This document shows, piece by piece, positions 44,437 to 57,094 of a stretch of DNA of 64,000 bases. The DNA is taken from positions 5,270,001-5,334,000 of the forward strand of contig NZ_CP015992.1 of NCBI RefSeq assembly GCF_001708505.1. The letters run 5' to 3'. Source of the stretch: Pseudomonas sp. TCU-HL1 (GTDB taxonomy: Bacteria; Pseudomonadota; Gammaproteobacteria; Pseudomonadales; Pseudomonadaceae). The notes under the pieces were generated by a model, which was not told the origin of the DNA, did no database searches, and saw only the letters and a list, made by a program, of their open reading frames with translations. The number at the start of each line of letters is the position of its first letter. The first letter of the stretch is position 1. The position numbers were made by a program, and so were the translations under genes.

Positions 44437-44820
44437 TTACTTCTGCTCTGGAGCCTGAGGCACATCACTCGACTGAGTGGCCGGCTTCTGCTCTTCAAGC
44501 ACCGGCACATCGTCAGCTGCCGGTTTTGCTGGCTGAACTTCGAGAGCCGCCGGATCCGGCAGACCTACATTGCTCAGCGCTTCAGCCTTTTCCTTAGCGA
44601 AATACGCTAAGCCCAAGCTGGTAATGAAAAAAACCGCGGCGAGTATACCAGTAAAGCGACTCAGAAAGGTAGCAGAACCCTGGCTTCCAAAAACAGTTGC
44701 CGAAGCACCCGCACCAAACGAGGCGCCAGCATCCGCGCCTTTACCCTGCTGAACCAGCACCAGACCTACAACGCCCAGAGCAACCAGCAAGTGAACAACA
44801 ATAACGACAGTTTCCAGCAT
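44437..44820 (-). CDS. secG: Protein-export membrane protein SecG
   Basis: A 127-residue SecYEG subunit. Two membrane helices (VVIVVHLLVALGVVGLVLVQQ and LAAVFFITSLGLAYF) flank the conserved GKGADAGASFGAGASATVFG loop. A Pro/Glu-rich cytoplasmic tail follows. The start at 44820 is four bases after the tpiA stop; a longer frame from 44868 would run into tpiA. Confidence 0.95.
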   Translation of the reverse strand: MLETVVIVVHLLVALGVVGLVLVQQGKGADAGASFGAGASATVFGSQGSATFLSRFTGILAAVFFITSLGLAYFAKEKAEALSNVGLPDPAALEVQPAKPAADDVPVLEEQKPATQSSDVPQAPEQK

Positions 44821-44824
44821 CTTG

Positions 44825-45580
44825 TCAGCTTCCTGCGGCGCGACAGATCGCACCGAACTCATCTGCATTCAGGGAGGCACCACCAATGAGCCCCCCATCG
44901 ATATCCGGCATGCCGAACAAATCAGCCGCACTGGCTGCCTTCACACTGCCGCCGTACAGAATCCGTACACCGCGAGCCACCTCAGCATTCACCGCCGAAA
45001 GCTGCGCGCGAATCGCTGCATGAACCTCTTGCGCCTGCTGCGGTGAAGCTGTCAGCCCCGTACCTATCGCCCAAACAGGCTCATAGGCAATTACCGCTTG
45101 CGCAAACGCGCCCACACCAAGCCCTTCGATCACGCTTCCCAGCTGACGCCCCACAACCTCAAGCGTCTTGCCAGCCTCGCGCTCCTCACGGGTCTCACCG
45201 ACACAAAGCACCGGGACCAGACCACAAGACTGAGCAGCAGCGAACTTGCGACTCACGATTTCGTCACTTTCGCCCAGAATCAGGCGACGCTCCGAATGAC
45301 CAACCAGGACCAGCTTGCAACCCACATCCACCAACTGGCTCGCTGCGATCTCTCCAGTGAGGGCTCCCTGCACTGACTCTACCGCACAATTCTGCGCACC
45401 TACGGCAACTGACTTGCCGTCCAGGCCTTGAATGACCTGATTGATGTACAGACAGGGCGGCATTACCGCAACTTCAACACCAGAAGGCAAGGCCAATTGG
45501 CGCAAGCCCTTGATCAGCTCTGCGACGCTGGCGCGGGTACCGTGCATTTTCCAGTTACCGGCTACCAGAGGTCGGCGCAT
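44825..45580 (-). CDS. tpiA: Triosephosphate isomerase
   Basis: A 251-residue TIM-barrel enzyme interconverting dihydroxyacetone phosphate and glyceraldehyde-3-phosphate. Catalytic Lys in AGNWKMHG, His in VGHSERR and Glu in AYEPVWAIGTG are all present. It forms a unit with secG. Confidence 0.96.
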   Translation of the reverse strand: MRRPLVAGNWKMHGTRASVAELIKGLRQLALPSGVEVAVMPPCLYINQVIQGLDGKSVAVGAQNCAVESVQGALTGEIAASQLVDVGCKLVLVGHSERRLILGESDEIVSRKFAAAQSCGLVPVLCVGETREEREAGKTLEVVGRQLGSVIEGLGVGAFAQAVIAYEPVWAIGTGLTASPQQAQEVHAAIRAQLSAVNAEVARGVRILYGGSVKAASAADLFGMPDIDGGLIGGASLNADEFGAICRAAGS

Positions 45581-45645
45581 GCTTTATCTCGTCGATCAAA
45601 GTGGGCGCAGATATTACCCAAGAGATCTTCAACTAGCAAGACAAA

Positions 45646-46986
45646 TCAAGCACATACCTCTTTCACGACCTTCGCCAGCTCCTCGGCATAGCCGCGCACG
45701 AGCTTCTCGTCGTCGCCCTCGACCATCACCCGCACCAACGGCTCAGTGCCCGACTTGCGCAGCAGTACCCGACCACGACCGGCCATCTGCTCGGTGACCC
45801 GCGCAGAAGCGTCCTTCACCGCCGGATGATTCACCGGATCCACGTCCCCACCGGCATAACGAACATTGATCAGCACTTGCGGGCACTTGCGCATCCCCTG
45901 CCGTGCTTCGGCAAGAGACTGACCACTGCGCTGCAGGGCAAGCAACACCTGGAGGGCGGAGACGATCGCGTCGCCCGTGGTCGTGAAATGATTGCAGACG
46001 ATGTGACCGGAGTTTTCGCCGCCGAGGTTCCAGCCATGGGCCTGCAACTTACTCATCACATAGCGATCGCCGACCTTGGCTCGAACGAACGGAATATCGA
46101 GCGCCTTGAACGCCAGCTCCAGGCCCAGGTTACTCATCAGGGTGCCTACCACGCCGCCACTCAACTTGTCGCGACCATGAAGATCCCGGGCGATCAGGTA
46201 GATCAGTTCATCGCCATCCACCACGGCGCCGGTATGGTCGACCATCAGCACCCGATCGCCATCACCATCAAAGGCGATGCCAAGGTCCGCATTCTGGGCA
46301 ACCACGGCTTCCTGCAGGCTACCCATGTGGGTGGAGCCGCAGTCGTCGTTGATGTTGAGGCCGTTGGGCTGCGCCGACAGCACACTCACCTGGGCGCCCA
46401 ACTCGCGAAACACGCTGGGAGCGACCTTGTAGGTGGCGCCGTGGGCACAATCGACGACCAACTTGAGACCGGCGAAATCGGTATTGATCGGCGTCGTGCT
46501 CTTGCAGAACTCGATGTATCGGCCCGCCGCATCGTTGATCCGGGAAACCTTGCCCAGCTGAGCCGAGTCGACCACCGTCATCGGCTGATCCAGCAGCTCC
46601 TCGATCATCAGCTCGACTTCATCGGAGAGCTTGGTGCCCTTGCCGGAGAAGAACTTGATGCCGTTGTCGTGATGCGGGTTGTGCGAGGCACTGATGACAA
46701 TGCCCGCATCAGCCAGGAAGGTACGGGTCAGATAGGCAATAGCCGGAGTCGGCATGGGACCAAGGAGCATGACGTCCGCGCCAGCGGCCAGCAAACCAGC
46801 TTCGAGGGCCGACTCGAACATATAGCCGGAAATCCGGGTGTCCTTGCCAATCAGAATGCGGCACTTGCCCTGCTTGCGGAACGCCATGCCCGCAGCCCAT
46901 CCAAGCTTGAGCATGAAGTCCGGGGTAATCGGGAATTGCCCAACACGCCCGCGAATACCGTCGGTGCCAAAATACTTTCTGCTCAT
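45646..46986 (-). CDS. glmM: Phosphoglucosamine mutase
   Basis: A 446-residue enzyme converting glucosamine-6-phosphate to glucosamine-1-phosphate for peptidoglycan and LPS. The phosphorylated Ser101 lies in SASHNPHHDNG, the metal loop is FDGDGDRVLMVD, and the sugar-binding GGENSGH and C-terminal RKSGTEPLVRVM are intact. It follows folP by 18 bases, the usual ftsH-folP-glmM order. Confidence 0.96.
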   Translation of the reverse strand: MSRKYFGTDGIRGRVGQFPITPDFMLKLGWAAGMAFRKQGKCRILIGKDTRISGYMFESALEAGLLAAGADVMLLGPMPTPAIAYLTRTFLADAGIVISASHNPHHDNGIKFFSGKGTKLSDEVELMIEELLDQPMTVVDSAQLGKVSRINDAAGRYIEFCKSTTPINTDFAGLKLVVDCAHGATYKVAPSVFRELGAQVSVLSAQPNGLNINDDCGSTHMGSLQEAVVAQNADLGIAFDGDGDRVLMVDHTGAVVDGDELIYLIARDLHGRDKLSGGVVGTLMSNLGLELAFKALDIPFVRAKVGDRYVMSKLQAHGWNLGGENSGHIVCNHFTTTGDAIVSALQVLLALQRSGQSLAEARQGMRKCPQVLINVRYAGGDVDPVNHPAVKDASARVTEQMAGRGRVLLRKSGTEPLVRVMVEGDDEKLVRGYAEELAKVVKEVCA

Positions 46987-47004
46987 GAAATGCTCCGTGT
47001 TTTC

Positions 47005-47856
47005 TTATTCCGCCGCTTGCACCGCGGCGATCATGCGTACGGCGTCGACGGTTTCCGCCACATCGTGTACGCGCAAGATGCAGGCGCCCTTCGCCACGGC
47101 AAGGGCGGCCAGGGCCAGGCCGCCGTACAAGCGCTGATCAACCTCCCGCCCAAGCGTCTGGCCAATCATGCTTTTACGTGAAACCCCGACCAGCAACGGA
47201 CGTCCCAGCTCGTGCAGGGCTTCCATATGCTTGAACAAGCTCAGATTGTGGGCCAGGGTCTTGGCAAAACCGAACCCCGGGTCCAGGACGATCCTGTCGA
47301 CAGCCACACCCACGTCGGTACAGGCCTTCATACGCTCAGCGAGAAAGTCGCCCACTTCCCGCACGACGTCCTGATAGCGCGGGTCCTGCTGCATATTGCC
47401 GGGCTCTCCCTGCATGTGCATCAGGCACACCGCCAAACCGGTATCAGCCGCGGCATCCAGCGCGCCGTCCCGCCGCAAGGCACGGACATCGTTGATCATT
47501 CCAGCCCCCAGACGAGCGCCTTCGCGCATCACGGCTGGAGTAGAAGTATCGAGTGAAATTACAACGTCCAGTTCGCGAGCAATGAGCTCGACGACCGGGG
47601 CCACTCGCTCCAGCTCCTCGGTCGGAGAAACCACGCGAGCACCGGGCCGGGTCGACTCGCCCCCGACATCGATCAGGGTCGCCCCTGCGGCCACCATCTC
47701 GGCAGCATGCCGCAACGCAGCATCGCGACCGCTGAAACGGCCGCCGTCGGAAAAGGAATCAGGGGTGACGTTGAGGATGCCCATCACTTGCGGCTGGGCC
47801 AAATCAAGAACCCGGTTGCCGCAAGGCAACCGGGTCTGGTACTGCACTGACTTCAT
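47005..47856 (-). CDS. folP: Dihydropteroate synthase
   Basis: A 283-residue enzyme joining pABA to dihydropterin pyrophosphate; the target of sulfonamides. Signatures MGILNVTPDSFSDGGR and GATLIDVGGESTRPGA, plus VSRKSMIG near the C-terminus, are present. ATG 47856 is preferred; TTG 47859 is also in frame. It is nine bases after ftsH. Confidence 0.95.
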   Translation of the reverse strand: MKSVQYQTRLPCGNRVLDLAQPQVMGILNVTPDSFSDGGRFSGRDAALRHAAEMVAAGATLIDVGGESTRPGARVVSPTEELERVAPVVELIARELDVVISLDTSTPAVMREGARLGAGMINDVRALRRDGALDAAADTGLAVCLMHMQGEPGNMQQDPRYQDVVREVGDFLAERMKACTDVGVAVDRIVLDPGFGFAKTLAHNLSLFKHMEALHELGRPLLVGVSRKSMIGQTLGREVDQRLYGGLALAALAVAKGACILRVHDVAETVDAVRMIAAVQAAE

Positions 47857-47865
47857 CAACAGGCC

Positions 47866-49782
47866 TTAGTGTTCGCCAGCTGGCCCGCCAATGGGGGTTT
47901 CAGGGCGCCTGGCGTCCTCACGCGGGGCCGGCGTGCCGGAGGAAGTACCCGAACCACCCTGCCAGTCCTTGGGCTCGCGAGCGACGCGGCCTGACATGAT
48001 GTCATCGATCTGCTCGGAGTCGATGGTTTCGTACTTCATCAAGGCCTCGGCCATCATGTCGAGCTTGTCGCGGTTCTCCACCAGCAGGCTCTTCGCGGTG
48101 GAGTAGCACTCGTCGATGATGCGACGCACCTCCTGGTCAATCAGCTTCGCGGTCTCACCAGACAAGTTTGCGTGCTGGGAACCAGCACTGCGACCGAGGA
48201 ATACTTCACCCTCCTCTTCCGCGTACATCAGCGGCCCGAGCTTTTCGGACAGGCCCCACTTGGTCACCATGTTCCGGGCGATCTGGGTGGCACGCATGAT
48301 GTCGTTGGAGGCACCCGTGGTGACGCCGTCGAAGCCCAGGGTCATCTCTTCGGCGATACGGCCGCCGAACAGCGAGCAGATCTGACTGGTCAGCGCACGC
48401 TTGGACAGGCTGTAACGGTCTTCCTCAGGCAGGAACATGGTCACGCCGAGGGCGCGGCCGCGAGGAATGATCGACACCTTGTAGACCGGATCATGCTCAG
48501 GCACCAGCCGACCAACGATGGCATGGCCAGCCTCGTGGAACGCGGTGTTGAGCTTCTCTTTCTCGGACATGACCATGGACTTGCGCTCGGCGCCCATCAT
48601 GATCTTGTCCTTCGCCAACTCGAACTCTTTCATTTCCACCACGCGCTTGTTGACGCGAGCGGCGAAGAGCGAAGCCTCGTTGACCAGGTTTGCCAGGTCG
48701 GCACCGGAGAAGCCCGGGGTACCCCGCGCGATGACCGCGGCATCGACGTCGTCACCCATCGGCACCTTGCGCATGTGCACCTTGAGGATCTGTTCGCGAC
48801 CACGGATGTCCGGCAGACCGACCACCACCTGACGGTCGAAGCGGCCCGGACGCAGCAGGGCCGGGTCCAGAACGTCAGGACGGTTGGTAGCGGCGATGAC
48901 GATGATGCCGTCATTCATTTCGAAGCCGTCCATCTCCACCAGCAACTGGTTGAGGGTTTGCTCGCGCTCGTCATGACCGCCGCCCAGGCCGGCACCACGA
49001 TGGCGACCCACGGCGTCGATCTCGTCAATGAAGATGATGCAGGGCGCGTGCTTCTTCGCCTGATCGAACATGTCGCGGACGCGGGATGCACCCACACCGA
49101 CGAACATTTCAACGAAGTCGGAACCGGAGATGGTGAAGAACGGCACTTTGGCTTCGCCAGCGATGGCCTTGGCCAGCAGAGTCTTGCCGGTACCGGGCGG
49201 GCCGACCATCAGGACGCCACGCGGGATACGACCCCCCAGGCGCTGGAATTTGCCCGGATCACGGAGGAACTCCACCAGCTCGCTGACCTCTTCCTTGGCC
49301 TCATCGCAACCCGCGACGTCGGCGAAGGTGGTCTTGACCTGGTCTTCAGACAGCAGGCGGGCCTTGCTCTTGCCGAAGCTCATCGGGCCACCGCGGCCAC
49401 CGCCACCGCCCTGCATCTGTCGCATGAAGAACATGAACACGGCAATGATCACCAGGATCGGGAAGCTGGCCACCAGCAGCTGAGTCCAGATGCTCTGCTG
49501 CTCAGGCTGTTTGCCCTCGATGATGACGTTGTTATCGATCAGGTCGCCGATCAGGCCACCATCCTGAATTGCCGGACGAACGGTCTTGAAGGGCTCGCCA
49601 TCGTTGCGCTTGCCGGTAATGACGAAGCCATCCACGGTCACGCGCTCGACCTTGCCTTCTTTAACCTGCTCGATGAATTCCGAGTAGTTAAGGGTCTGCG
49701 GTTCGCTCGGGCTGGAGAAATTGTTCATCACCGTGACAAGCACAGCGGCGATGATCAGCCACAGGATCAGATTTTTTGCCAT
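47866..49782 (-). CDS. ftsH: ATP-dependent zinc metalloprotease FtsH
   Basis: A 638-residue membrane AAA protease that degrades sigma32, LpxC and damaged membrane proteins. Two N-terminal membrane helices (ILWLIIAAVLVTV and LLVASFPILVIIAVFMFF) enclose a periplasmic domain. The AAA domain has GPPGTGKTLLA, IIFIDEIDAVG and the SRH, followed by the zinc site HEAGH. The start MAKNL at 49782 is preferred to TTG 49791. Its substrate network links it to the dnaK/J/grpE genes nearby. Confidence 0.96.
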   Translation of the reverse strand: MAKNLILWLIIAAVLVTVMNNFSSPSEPQTLNYSEFIEQVKEGKVERVTVDGFVITGKRNDGEPFKTVRPAIQDGGLIGDLIDNNVIIEGKQPEQQSIWTQLLVASFPILVIIAVFMFFMRQMQGGGGGRGGPMSFGKSKARLLSEDQVKTTFADVAGCDEAKEEVSELVEFLRDPGKFQRLGGRIPRGVLMVGPPGTGKTLLAKAIAGEAKVPFFTISGSDFVEMFVGVGASRVRDMFDQAKKHAPCIIFIDEIDAVGRHRGAGLGGGHDEREQTLNQLLVEMDGFEMNDGIIVIAATNRPDVLDPALLRPGRFDRQVVVGLPDIRGREQILKVHMRKVPMGDDVDAAVIARGTPGFSGADLANLVNEASLFAARVNKRVVEMKEFELAKDKIMMGAERKSMVMSEKEKLNTAFHEAGHAIVGRLVPEHDPVYKVSIIPRGRALGVTMFLPEEDRYSLSKRALTSQICSLFGGRIAEEMTLGFDGVTTGASNDIMRATQIARNMVTKWGLSEKLGPLMYAEEEGEVFLGRSAGSQHANLSGETAKLIDQEVRRIIDECYSTAKSLLVENRDKLDMMAEALMKYETIDSEQIDDIMSGRVAREPKDWQGGSGTSSGTPAPREDARRPETPIGGPAGEH

Positions 49783-49981
49783 ATCGTTCAATTAGCTACC
49801 CTCTGGAACGGGCCCCTTCCTGGAGCGCACCCCGCATGACGGCTGGTGATTAACCGGCCTAACTTACTACACAACCCCTGCCCCTGGCAGGCGCCGTCTG
49901 TAACCCTTTATGAGGCCTTGCGGTCTCCATTCATCCGCCTGCCTCTTTGCAAGGGACCGACAAGTCAGGTCCCAATGCAGT

Positions 49982-50605
49982 CTATTCCCCGCGAAAGCCT
50001 CGCGCGAGCAAGTATTGCTCACGAGAGCGATCACGCGACGAAAGCGGCTTGCGCATCTGAACCCTGTCGAACTTCTCACGCACTTGCTTGTGGTAGACGT
50101 CGAAGCCTTCGCCCTGGAATATCTTGATCAAAAAATCGCCCCCCGGGCGCAGCGCACGCCCTGCGAGGTCAAGTGCCAACTCGCAGAGATACATGGCCCG
50201 CGGCTGGTCGGAAGCCCTCACCCCACTCATATTGGGGGCCATATCGGAAATCACAAGGTCTACCGGTTTCACCCCAATCGCTTCGAGGATGCGCGAGAAG
50301 ACTGCATCATCCGTAAAGTCGCCCTGAATGAAGGTCACATCGGGGATGCTGTCCATTTCCAGGATGTCGGACGCTATTAGCCGGCCGCGGTCGCCGATCA
50401 CCCGGCTGGTGACCTGGGACCAGCCGCCCGGCGCAGCGCCAAGATCGACCACCGTCATGCCAGGCCGCAAGATACGGTCCTTCTCCTGGATTTCGAGCAG
50501 CTTGTAGCTGGCACGGGAACGATAACCTTCCTTCTGCGCCATTTTGACGTAAGGGTCGTCGAAGTGTTCTTTCAGCCAACGCTGGCTACTCTTGGAACGG
50601 GCCAC
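49982..50605 (-). CDS. rlmE: 23S rRNA (uridine-2'-O-)-methyltransferase RlmE
   Basis: A 207-residue heat-shock methyltransferase (FtsJ/RrmJ) acting on U2552 of 23S rRNA. SAM motif VVDLGAAPGGWSQV and the K-D-K-E tetrad segments (SYKLLEI, VISDMAPN, DFLIKIFQGEG) are present. It is upstream of ftsH with a gap of 199 bases, in which I see no gene and no clear promoter. Confidence 0.95.
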   Translation of the reverse strand: MARSKSSQRWLKEHFDDPYVKMAQKEGYRSRASYKLLEIQEKDRILRPGMTVVDLGAAPGGWSQVTSRVIGDRGRLIASDILEMDSIPDVTFIQGDFTDDAVFSRILEAIGVKPVDLVISDMAPNMSGVRASDQPRAMYLCELALDLAGRALRPGGDFLIKIFQGEGFDVYHKQVREKFDRVQMRKPLSSRDRSREQYLLARGFRGE

Positions 50606-50681
50606 GGGATACCTCTTGTTCGGCTGTGCGCCCCGGAATCACTCGGGTAAACTAGCAGCCTTTTTTCGCAGGGGTCTGATT

Positions 50682-50996
50682 ATGGCGCTCTCACAGGAGC
50701 ACAAGAAGCAATACAAATCTATCGGTCACCATCTGAAACCGGTATTGACGGTGGCAGAAAACGGTCTGACCGAGGGCGTGCTGGCCGAGCTTGAGCGCGC
50801 GCTGAACGATCACGAACTGATCAAGGTCCAGTTCCGCATCACCGAACGCGACGATCGCCGCGCCCTGATCGAGGAACTCTGCGCCGCCGGCAACTGCGAG
50901 TTGGTCCAGGTCATCGGCAAGATGGCGCTGGTCTATCGTCGCAATCCCAAGCCGAACCGCAACCTGTCCAACATCAGCCGCTTCAGCGGTCTTTGA
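50682..50996 (+). CDS. yhbY: YhbY-family CRM-domain RNA-binding protein
   Basis: A 104-residue CRM-domain protein associated with the pre-50S particle. The family motifs LKPVLTVAENGLTEGVLAEL and ELVQVIGKMALVYRRN are present. ATG 50682 has AGGGG upstream; a longer frame from 50592 overlaps rlmE. It is divergent from rlmE, as in E. coli. Confidence 0.92.
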   Translation: MALSQEHKKQYKSIGHHLKPVLTVAENGLTEGVLAELERALNDHELIKVQFRITERDDRRALIEELCAAGNCELVQVIGKMALVYRRNPKPNRNLSNISRFSGL

Positions 50997-51018
50997 GTCT
51001 CCCGCCAAGGGCGCGCGC

Positions 51019-51465
51019 TCAGCGCGCCCGCCCCTCAACCAGCTTCGCCGGCATGGGCTGAATGACCAGCAGCAGGCCGCAGAAGGCCAGCGACAAATAG
51101 CTGAAGCTCAGCCAGTAAAACGCCTCCGGCCTCCAGAAGCGCACCAGCAGAAACACCGCCGCCAAGGCCAGCACCGCAGCCAGCAACTGCCCACGCCCGT
51201 CACGCCAGAAACGCGAAAGCCCCGCAGACTGGACCAGCAGCAGGGCCTGGAGCAATGCACAGAATCCAGCGAACGCCACCAGCAACGGCCGCAGGCTAGC
51301 GGCCACTTCCTCCACGAGCATCGGCGCCAGACCTATTCGGTCCAGCGCCGGCAGCATGACGAAGTGCAGCAACCAAAGGCCGCCGACCCAGAAGGTCTGG
51401 GCCAGCTGCCAGGCAATGGCGCCGGCCCGAAACGGTGGACGCTCAGACGTGGCGGACTTCGACAA
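51019..51465 (-). CDS. DUF4149 membrane protein
   Basis: A 148-residue protein with about four hydrophobic helices (AIAWQLAQTFWVGGLWLLHFVMLP; LLVAFAGFCALLQALLLV; LLAAVLALAAVFLLVRFW; YLSLAFCGLLLVIQP), belonging to DUF4149. Its start lies inside the end of greA (23-base overlap), so it is the last gene of carAB-greA. Function unknown. Confidence 0.82.
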   Translation of the reverse strand: MSKSATSERPPFRAGAIAWQLAQTFWVGGLWLLHFVMLPALDRIGLAPMLVEEVAASLRPLLVAFAGFCALLQALLLVQSAGLSRFWRDGRGQLLAAVLALAAVFLLVRFWRPEAFYWLSFSYLSLAFCGLLLVIQPMPAKLVEGRAR

Positions 51466-51915
51466 TCTCGTACTCGACGATGCCGCTCGGAGTCTTGACC
51501 GTCACCACGTCCCCTTCTTCCTTGCCCACCAGGGCGCGGGCGATGGGGGAGCTGACCGACAACTTGCCCTGTTTGATGTCCGCTTCGTCGTCACCCACGA
51601 TCTGGTAGGTCACGGCCTCGTCGGTTTCGACGTTGGCGATATCCACGGTCACACCGAAGATCACCTTGCCGGTATGGGGCAGCGACGCGACATCGATCAC
51701 TTGGGCGTTCTGCAAGCGCCCCTCGATGTCCCGAACACGTGCTTCGACCATGCCCTGCTGTTCGCGCGCGGCATGGTATTCGGCGTTTTCTTTCAGGTCG
51801 CCCAGTTCACGCGCTTCAGCGATGGCCTGGGTGATCTGCGGACGCATTACGGTTTTCAGGTGTTTCAGTTCGTCTTCCAGGGCTCGAGCGCCCTGGACGG
51901 TCATCGGAAATTTGG

Positions 51916-51919
<4 letters not shown>
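51443..51919 (-). CDS. greA: Transcription elongation factor GreA
   Basis: A 158-residue factor that rescues backtracked RNA polymerase by transcript cleavage. The coiled-coil N-terminus with tip acidic residues (EARELGDLKENAEYHAARE) and the C-terminal FKBP-like domain (SPIARALVGKEEGD) are intact. It overlaps carB by four bases (ATGA). Confidence 0.96.
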
Positions 51920-55137
<3,218 letters not shown>

Positions 55138-55156
55138 GGGACTCTCGTTGCAATAA

Positions 55157-55810
55157 TCAGGACAGGGTTGCGGTGGCCAGCTTCACGCCAAAGCCGACGA
55201 ACAGGGCGCCGACGCCGCTGGAAGCGCCGGCAGCCAACCGTTGCCGCCGGCGGAACCAGGCCGCCAGACGCACACCGGAAAAAATCAGGAAACTCAGGTA
55301 AAGGGCGCTGATGACTTCGAGGATCGCGCCCAGCACCAGGAACGACACCCCGGGGTAGGCGTATCCCGGGTCGACGAACTGGATGAAGAAGGACACGAAG
55401 AAGAGGATCGCCTTGGGATTGGACAGACTCAGCAGCAGCGCCTTGCGGAACGGCTGATTGACGTCCATTTCCTTCGCCGGAACAGCGTGCTCGACCGGCT
55501 GGCGCAACTTCTGCCAGCCACCCCGGAGCATGCCGACGCCCAGATAGAACAGGTAGGCCGCGCCAACGTACTTCAGGCCGAGAAACAGCATCGGTTCGGC
55601 CTTAAGCAGTGAGGCGATTCCCAGTGCCGACAGCAGCATCAGGATCGCATCACCGAGGAACACCGCGCTGGCCGCCCGGTAGCCGGCGCCCACGCCGCGC
55701 TGGGCGGCGGTGGCGAGCACGAACAGCGAGTTCGGCCCCGGCAGCAGGACGATGAACAGCGTACCCAGGACATAGGTCCAGAGGTCGGTGATCCCCAGAG
55801 TCGGCATCAT
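55157..55810 (-). CDS. LysE/RhtB-family amino-acid exporter (LeuE-like)
   Basis: A 217-residue inner-membrane exporter with about six helices. The family N-terminal motif LLPGPNSLFVLATAAQRGVGAGYRAA is clear. It lies between carA and carB; the same arrangement exists at PA4757 in P. aeruginosa. The substrate is uncertain, and LeuE is the closest named relative. Start may be 55810 or 55807 (MM). Confidence 0.85.
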   Translation of the reverse strand: MMPTLGITDLWTYVLGTLFIVLLPGPNSLFVLATAAQRGVGAGYRAASAVFLGDAILMLLSALGIASLLKAEPMLFLGLKYVGAAYLFYLGVGMLRGGWQKLRQPVEHAVPAKEMDVNQPFRKALLLSLSNPKAILFFVSFFIQFVDPGYAYPGVSFLVLGAILEVISALYLSFLIFSGVRLAAWFRRRQRLAAGASSGVGALFVGFGVKLATATLS

Positions 55811-55833
55811 CTTCGCAGGCCTCTTCAGCGGTC

Positions 55834-56970
55834 TCAGCGACGCTCAGCCATCGCCGCGATGAAGCGGTCGAACAGCGGCGCCACGTCGTTCGGGCCAGGA
55901 CTGGCTTCCGGGTGACCCTGGAAGCTGAAGGCGACCTTGTCGGTACGCTCGATACCCTGCAGGGTGCCATCGAACAGCGACTTGTGGGTGGCACGCAGAT
56001 TGGCCGGCAGGGTCGACTCATCCACAGCGAAACCGTGGTTCTGGCTGGTGATCATCACCACGCTGGAATCCAGGTCCTGCACCGGGTGGTTGGCGCCATG
56101 ATGGCCATGGCCCATCTTCACGGTCTTGGCACCGGAGGCCAGGGCCAGCAACTGGTGACCGAGGCAGATGCCGAAAACCGGAGTCTCGGTGTCGAGGAAC
56201 TCGCGGATAGCCTGGATGGCGTAATCGCACGGCTCGGGGTCGCCAGGGCCGTTGGACAGGAAGATACCGTCCGGATTCAGCGCAAGCACTTCACTGGCCG
56301 GGGTCTGGGCCGGCACCACGGTCAGGCGGCAGCCACGGGCCACCAGCATACGCAGGATGTTCAGCTTGACGCCGAAGTCGTAGGCCACCACGTGATACGG
56401 CAGGTCGCTGGCAGCAATTTCCGGATGGCTGTCGGTTTCCAGATTCCACACGCTGGAGCGCCACTCGTAACGCTCCTCGCAGGACACGACCTTGGCCAGG
56501 TCCATGCCTTTCAGGCCAGGGAAGCTGCGCGCCAGTTCCAGTGCTTTCTCTTCGGTGGCGTCATCACCCACGAGGATGCAGCCATTCTGCGAACCCTTTT
56601 CGCGCAGGATGCGGGTCAGGCGGCGAGTATCGATGCCGGCAATGGCAACGGTACCGTTTTCTTTCAGGTAATCCGGCAGCGACTGCTTGCTACGCCAGTT
56701 GCTTGCGAGCAGCGGCAGGTCGCGAATAATCAGGCCGGCGGCCCATACACGACTAGCCTCGGCGTCCTCCGGCGTGGTGCCGGTGTTGCCGATGTGCGGA
56801 TAGGTCAGGGTGACGATTTGCTGGGCATAGGAAGGATCGGTAAGGATTTCCTGATAGCCGGTCATGGCAGTGTTGAACACTACCTCACCGATGGTATGGC
56901 CATCGGCCCCAATGGCGTCGCCGCGAAAAATGCTGCCGTCGGCAAGCGCGAGTATGGCTGGCTTAGTCAA
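55834..56970 (-). CDS. carA: Carbamoyl-phosphate synthase small subunit
   Basis: A 378-residue glutamine amidotransferase subunit that feeds ammonia to CarB. The class I amidotransferase triad is present: Cys in PVFGICLGHQLLA, and His/Glu in FQGHPEASPGP. The start is TTG 56970, with GGGAGG 7 bases upstream; a frame extending to 57042 has no ribosome-binding site. The leader contains a terminator hairpin and a 25-codon ORF, suggesting attenuation. Confidence 0.95.
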   Translation of the reverse strand: MTKPAILALADGSIFRGDAIGADGHTIGEVVFNTAMTGYQEILTDPSYAQQIVTLTYPHIGNTGTTPEDAEASRVWAAGLIIRDLPLLASNWRSKQSLPDYLKENGTVAIAGIDTRRLTRILREKGSQNGCILVGDDATEEKALELARSFPGLKGMDLAKVVSCEERYEWRSSVWNLETDSHPEIAASDLPYHVVAYDFGVKLNILRMLVARGCRLTVVPAQTPASEVLALNPDGIFLSNGPGDPEPCDYAIQAIREFLDTETPVFGICLGHQLLALASGAKTVKMGHGHHGANHPVQDLDSSVVMITSQNHGFAVDESTLPANLRATHKSLFDGTLQGIERTDKVAFSFQGHPEASPGPNDVAPLFDRFIAAMAERR

Positions 56971-56986
56971 GAAGACCTCCCGTAGA

Positions 56987-57064
56987 TCAAGGCTGAAGCA
57001 AACGCAGGTTGTAAAAAAGCGGGATGACGTTGATACCGTCACCCCGCTTTTTTATCTGAGCCAT
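56987..57064 (-). CDS. Candidate carA leader peptide ORF
   Basis: A 25-codon frame (starts MAQIKKRGDG, ends LRLLQP) on the minus strand that runs through the carA leader terminator and stops 16 bases before the carA TTG. Ribosomes translating it would disrupt the terminator stem, a classical attenuator layout. The ribosome-binding site is weak, so expression is unproven. Confidence 0.45.
   Translation of the reverse strand: MAQIKKRGDGINVIPLFYNLRLLQP
57013..57053 (-). terminator. carA leader terminator (candidate attenuator)
   Basis: AAAAAAGCGGG-TGACG pairs with CGTCA-CCCGCTTTTTT with one mismatch and a 7-base loop. Minus-strand reading ends in six T, 43 bases upstream of the carA start. It is symmetrical and could also act on the plus strand. 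Confidence 0.8.
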
Positions 57065-57076
57065 TTCTGCGTAACT

Positions 57077-57094
57077 TTTAGTGGACACACTAAA
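57077..57094. repeat. Small palindrome upstream of the carA leader ORF
   Basis: TTTAGTG-GACA-CACTAAA, perfect 7-bp arms, just upstream of the leader ORF and downstream of a TATAAA (minus, 57102-57107) that could be a -10 box. Possible operator or anti-terminator stem. Confidence 0.45.
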
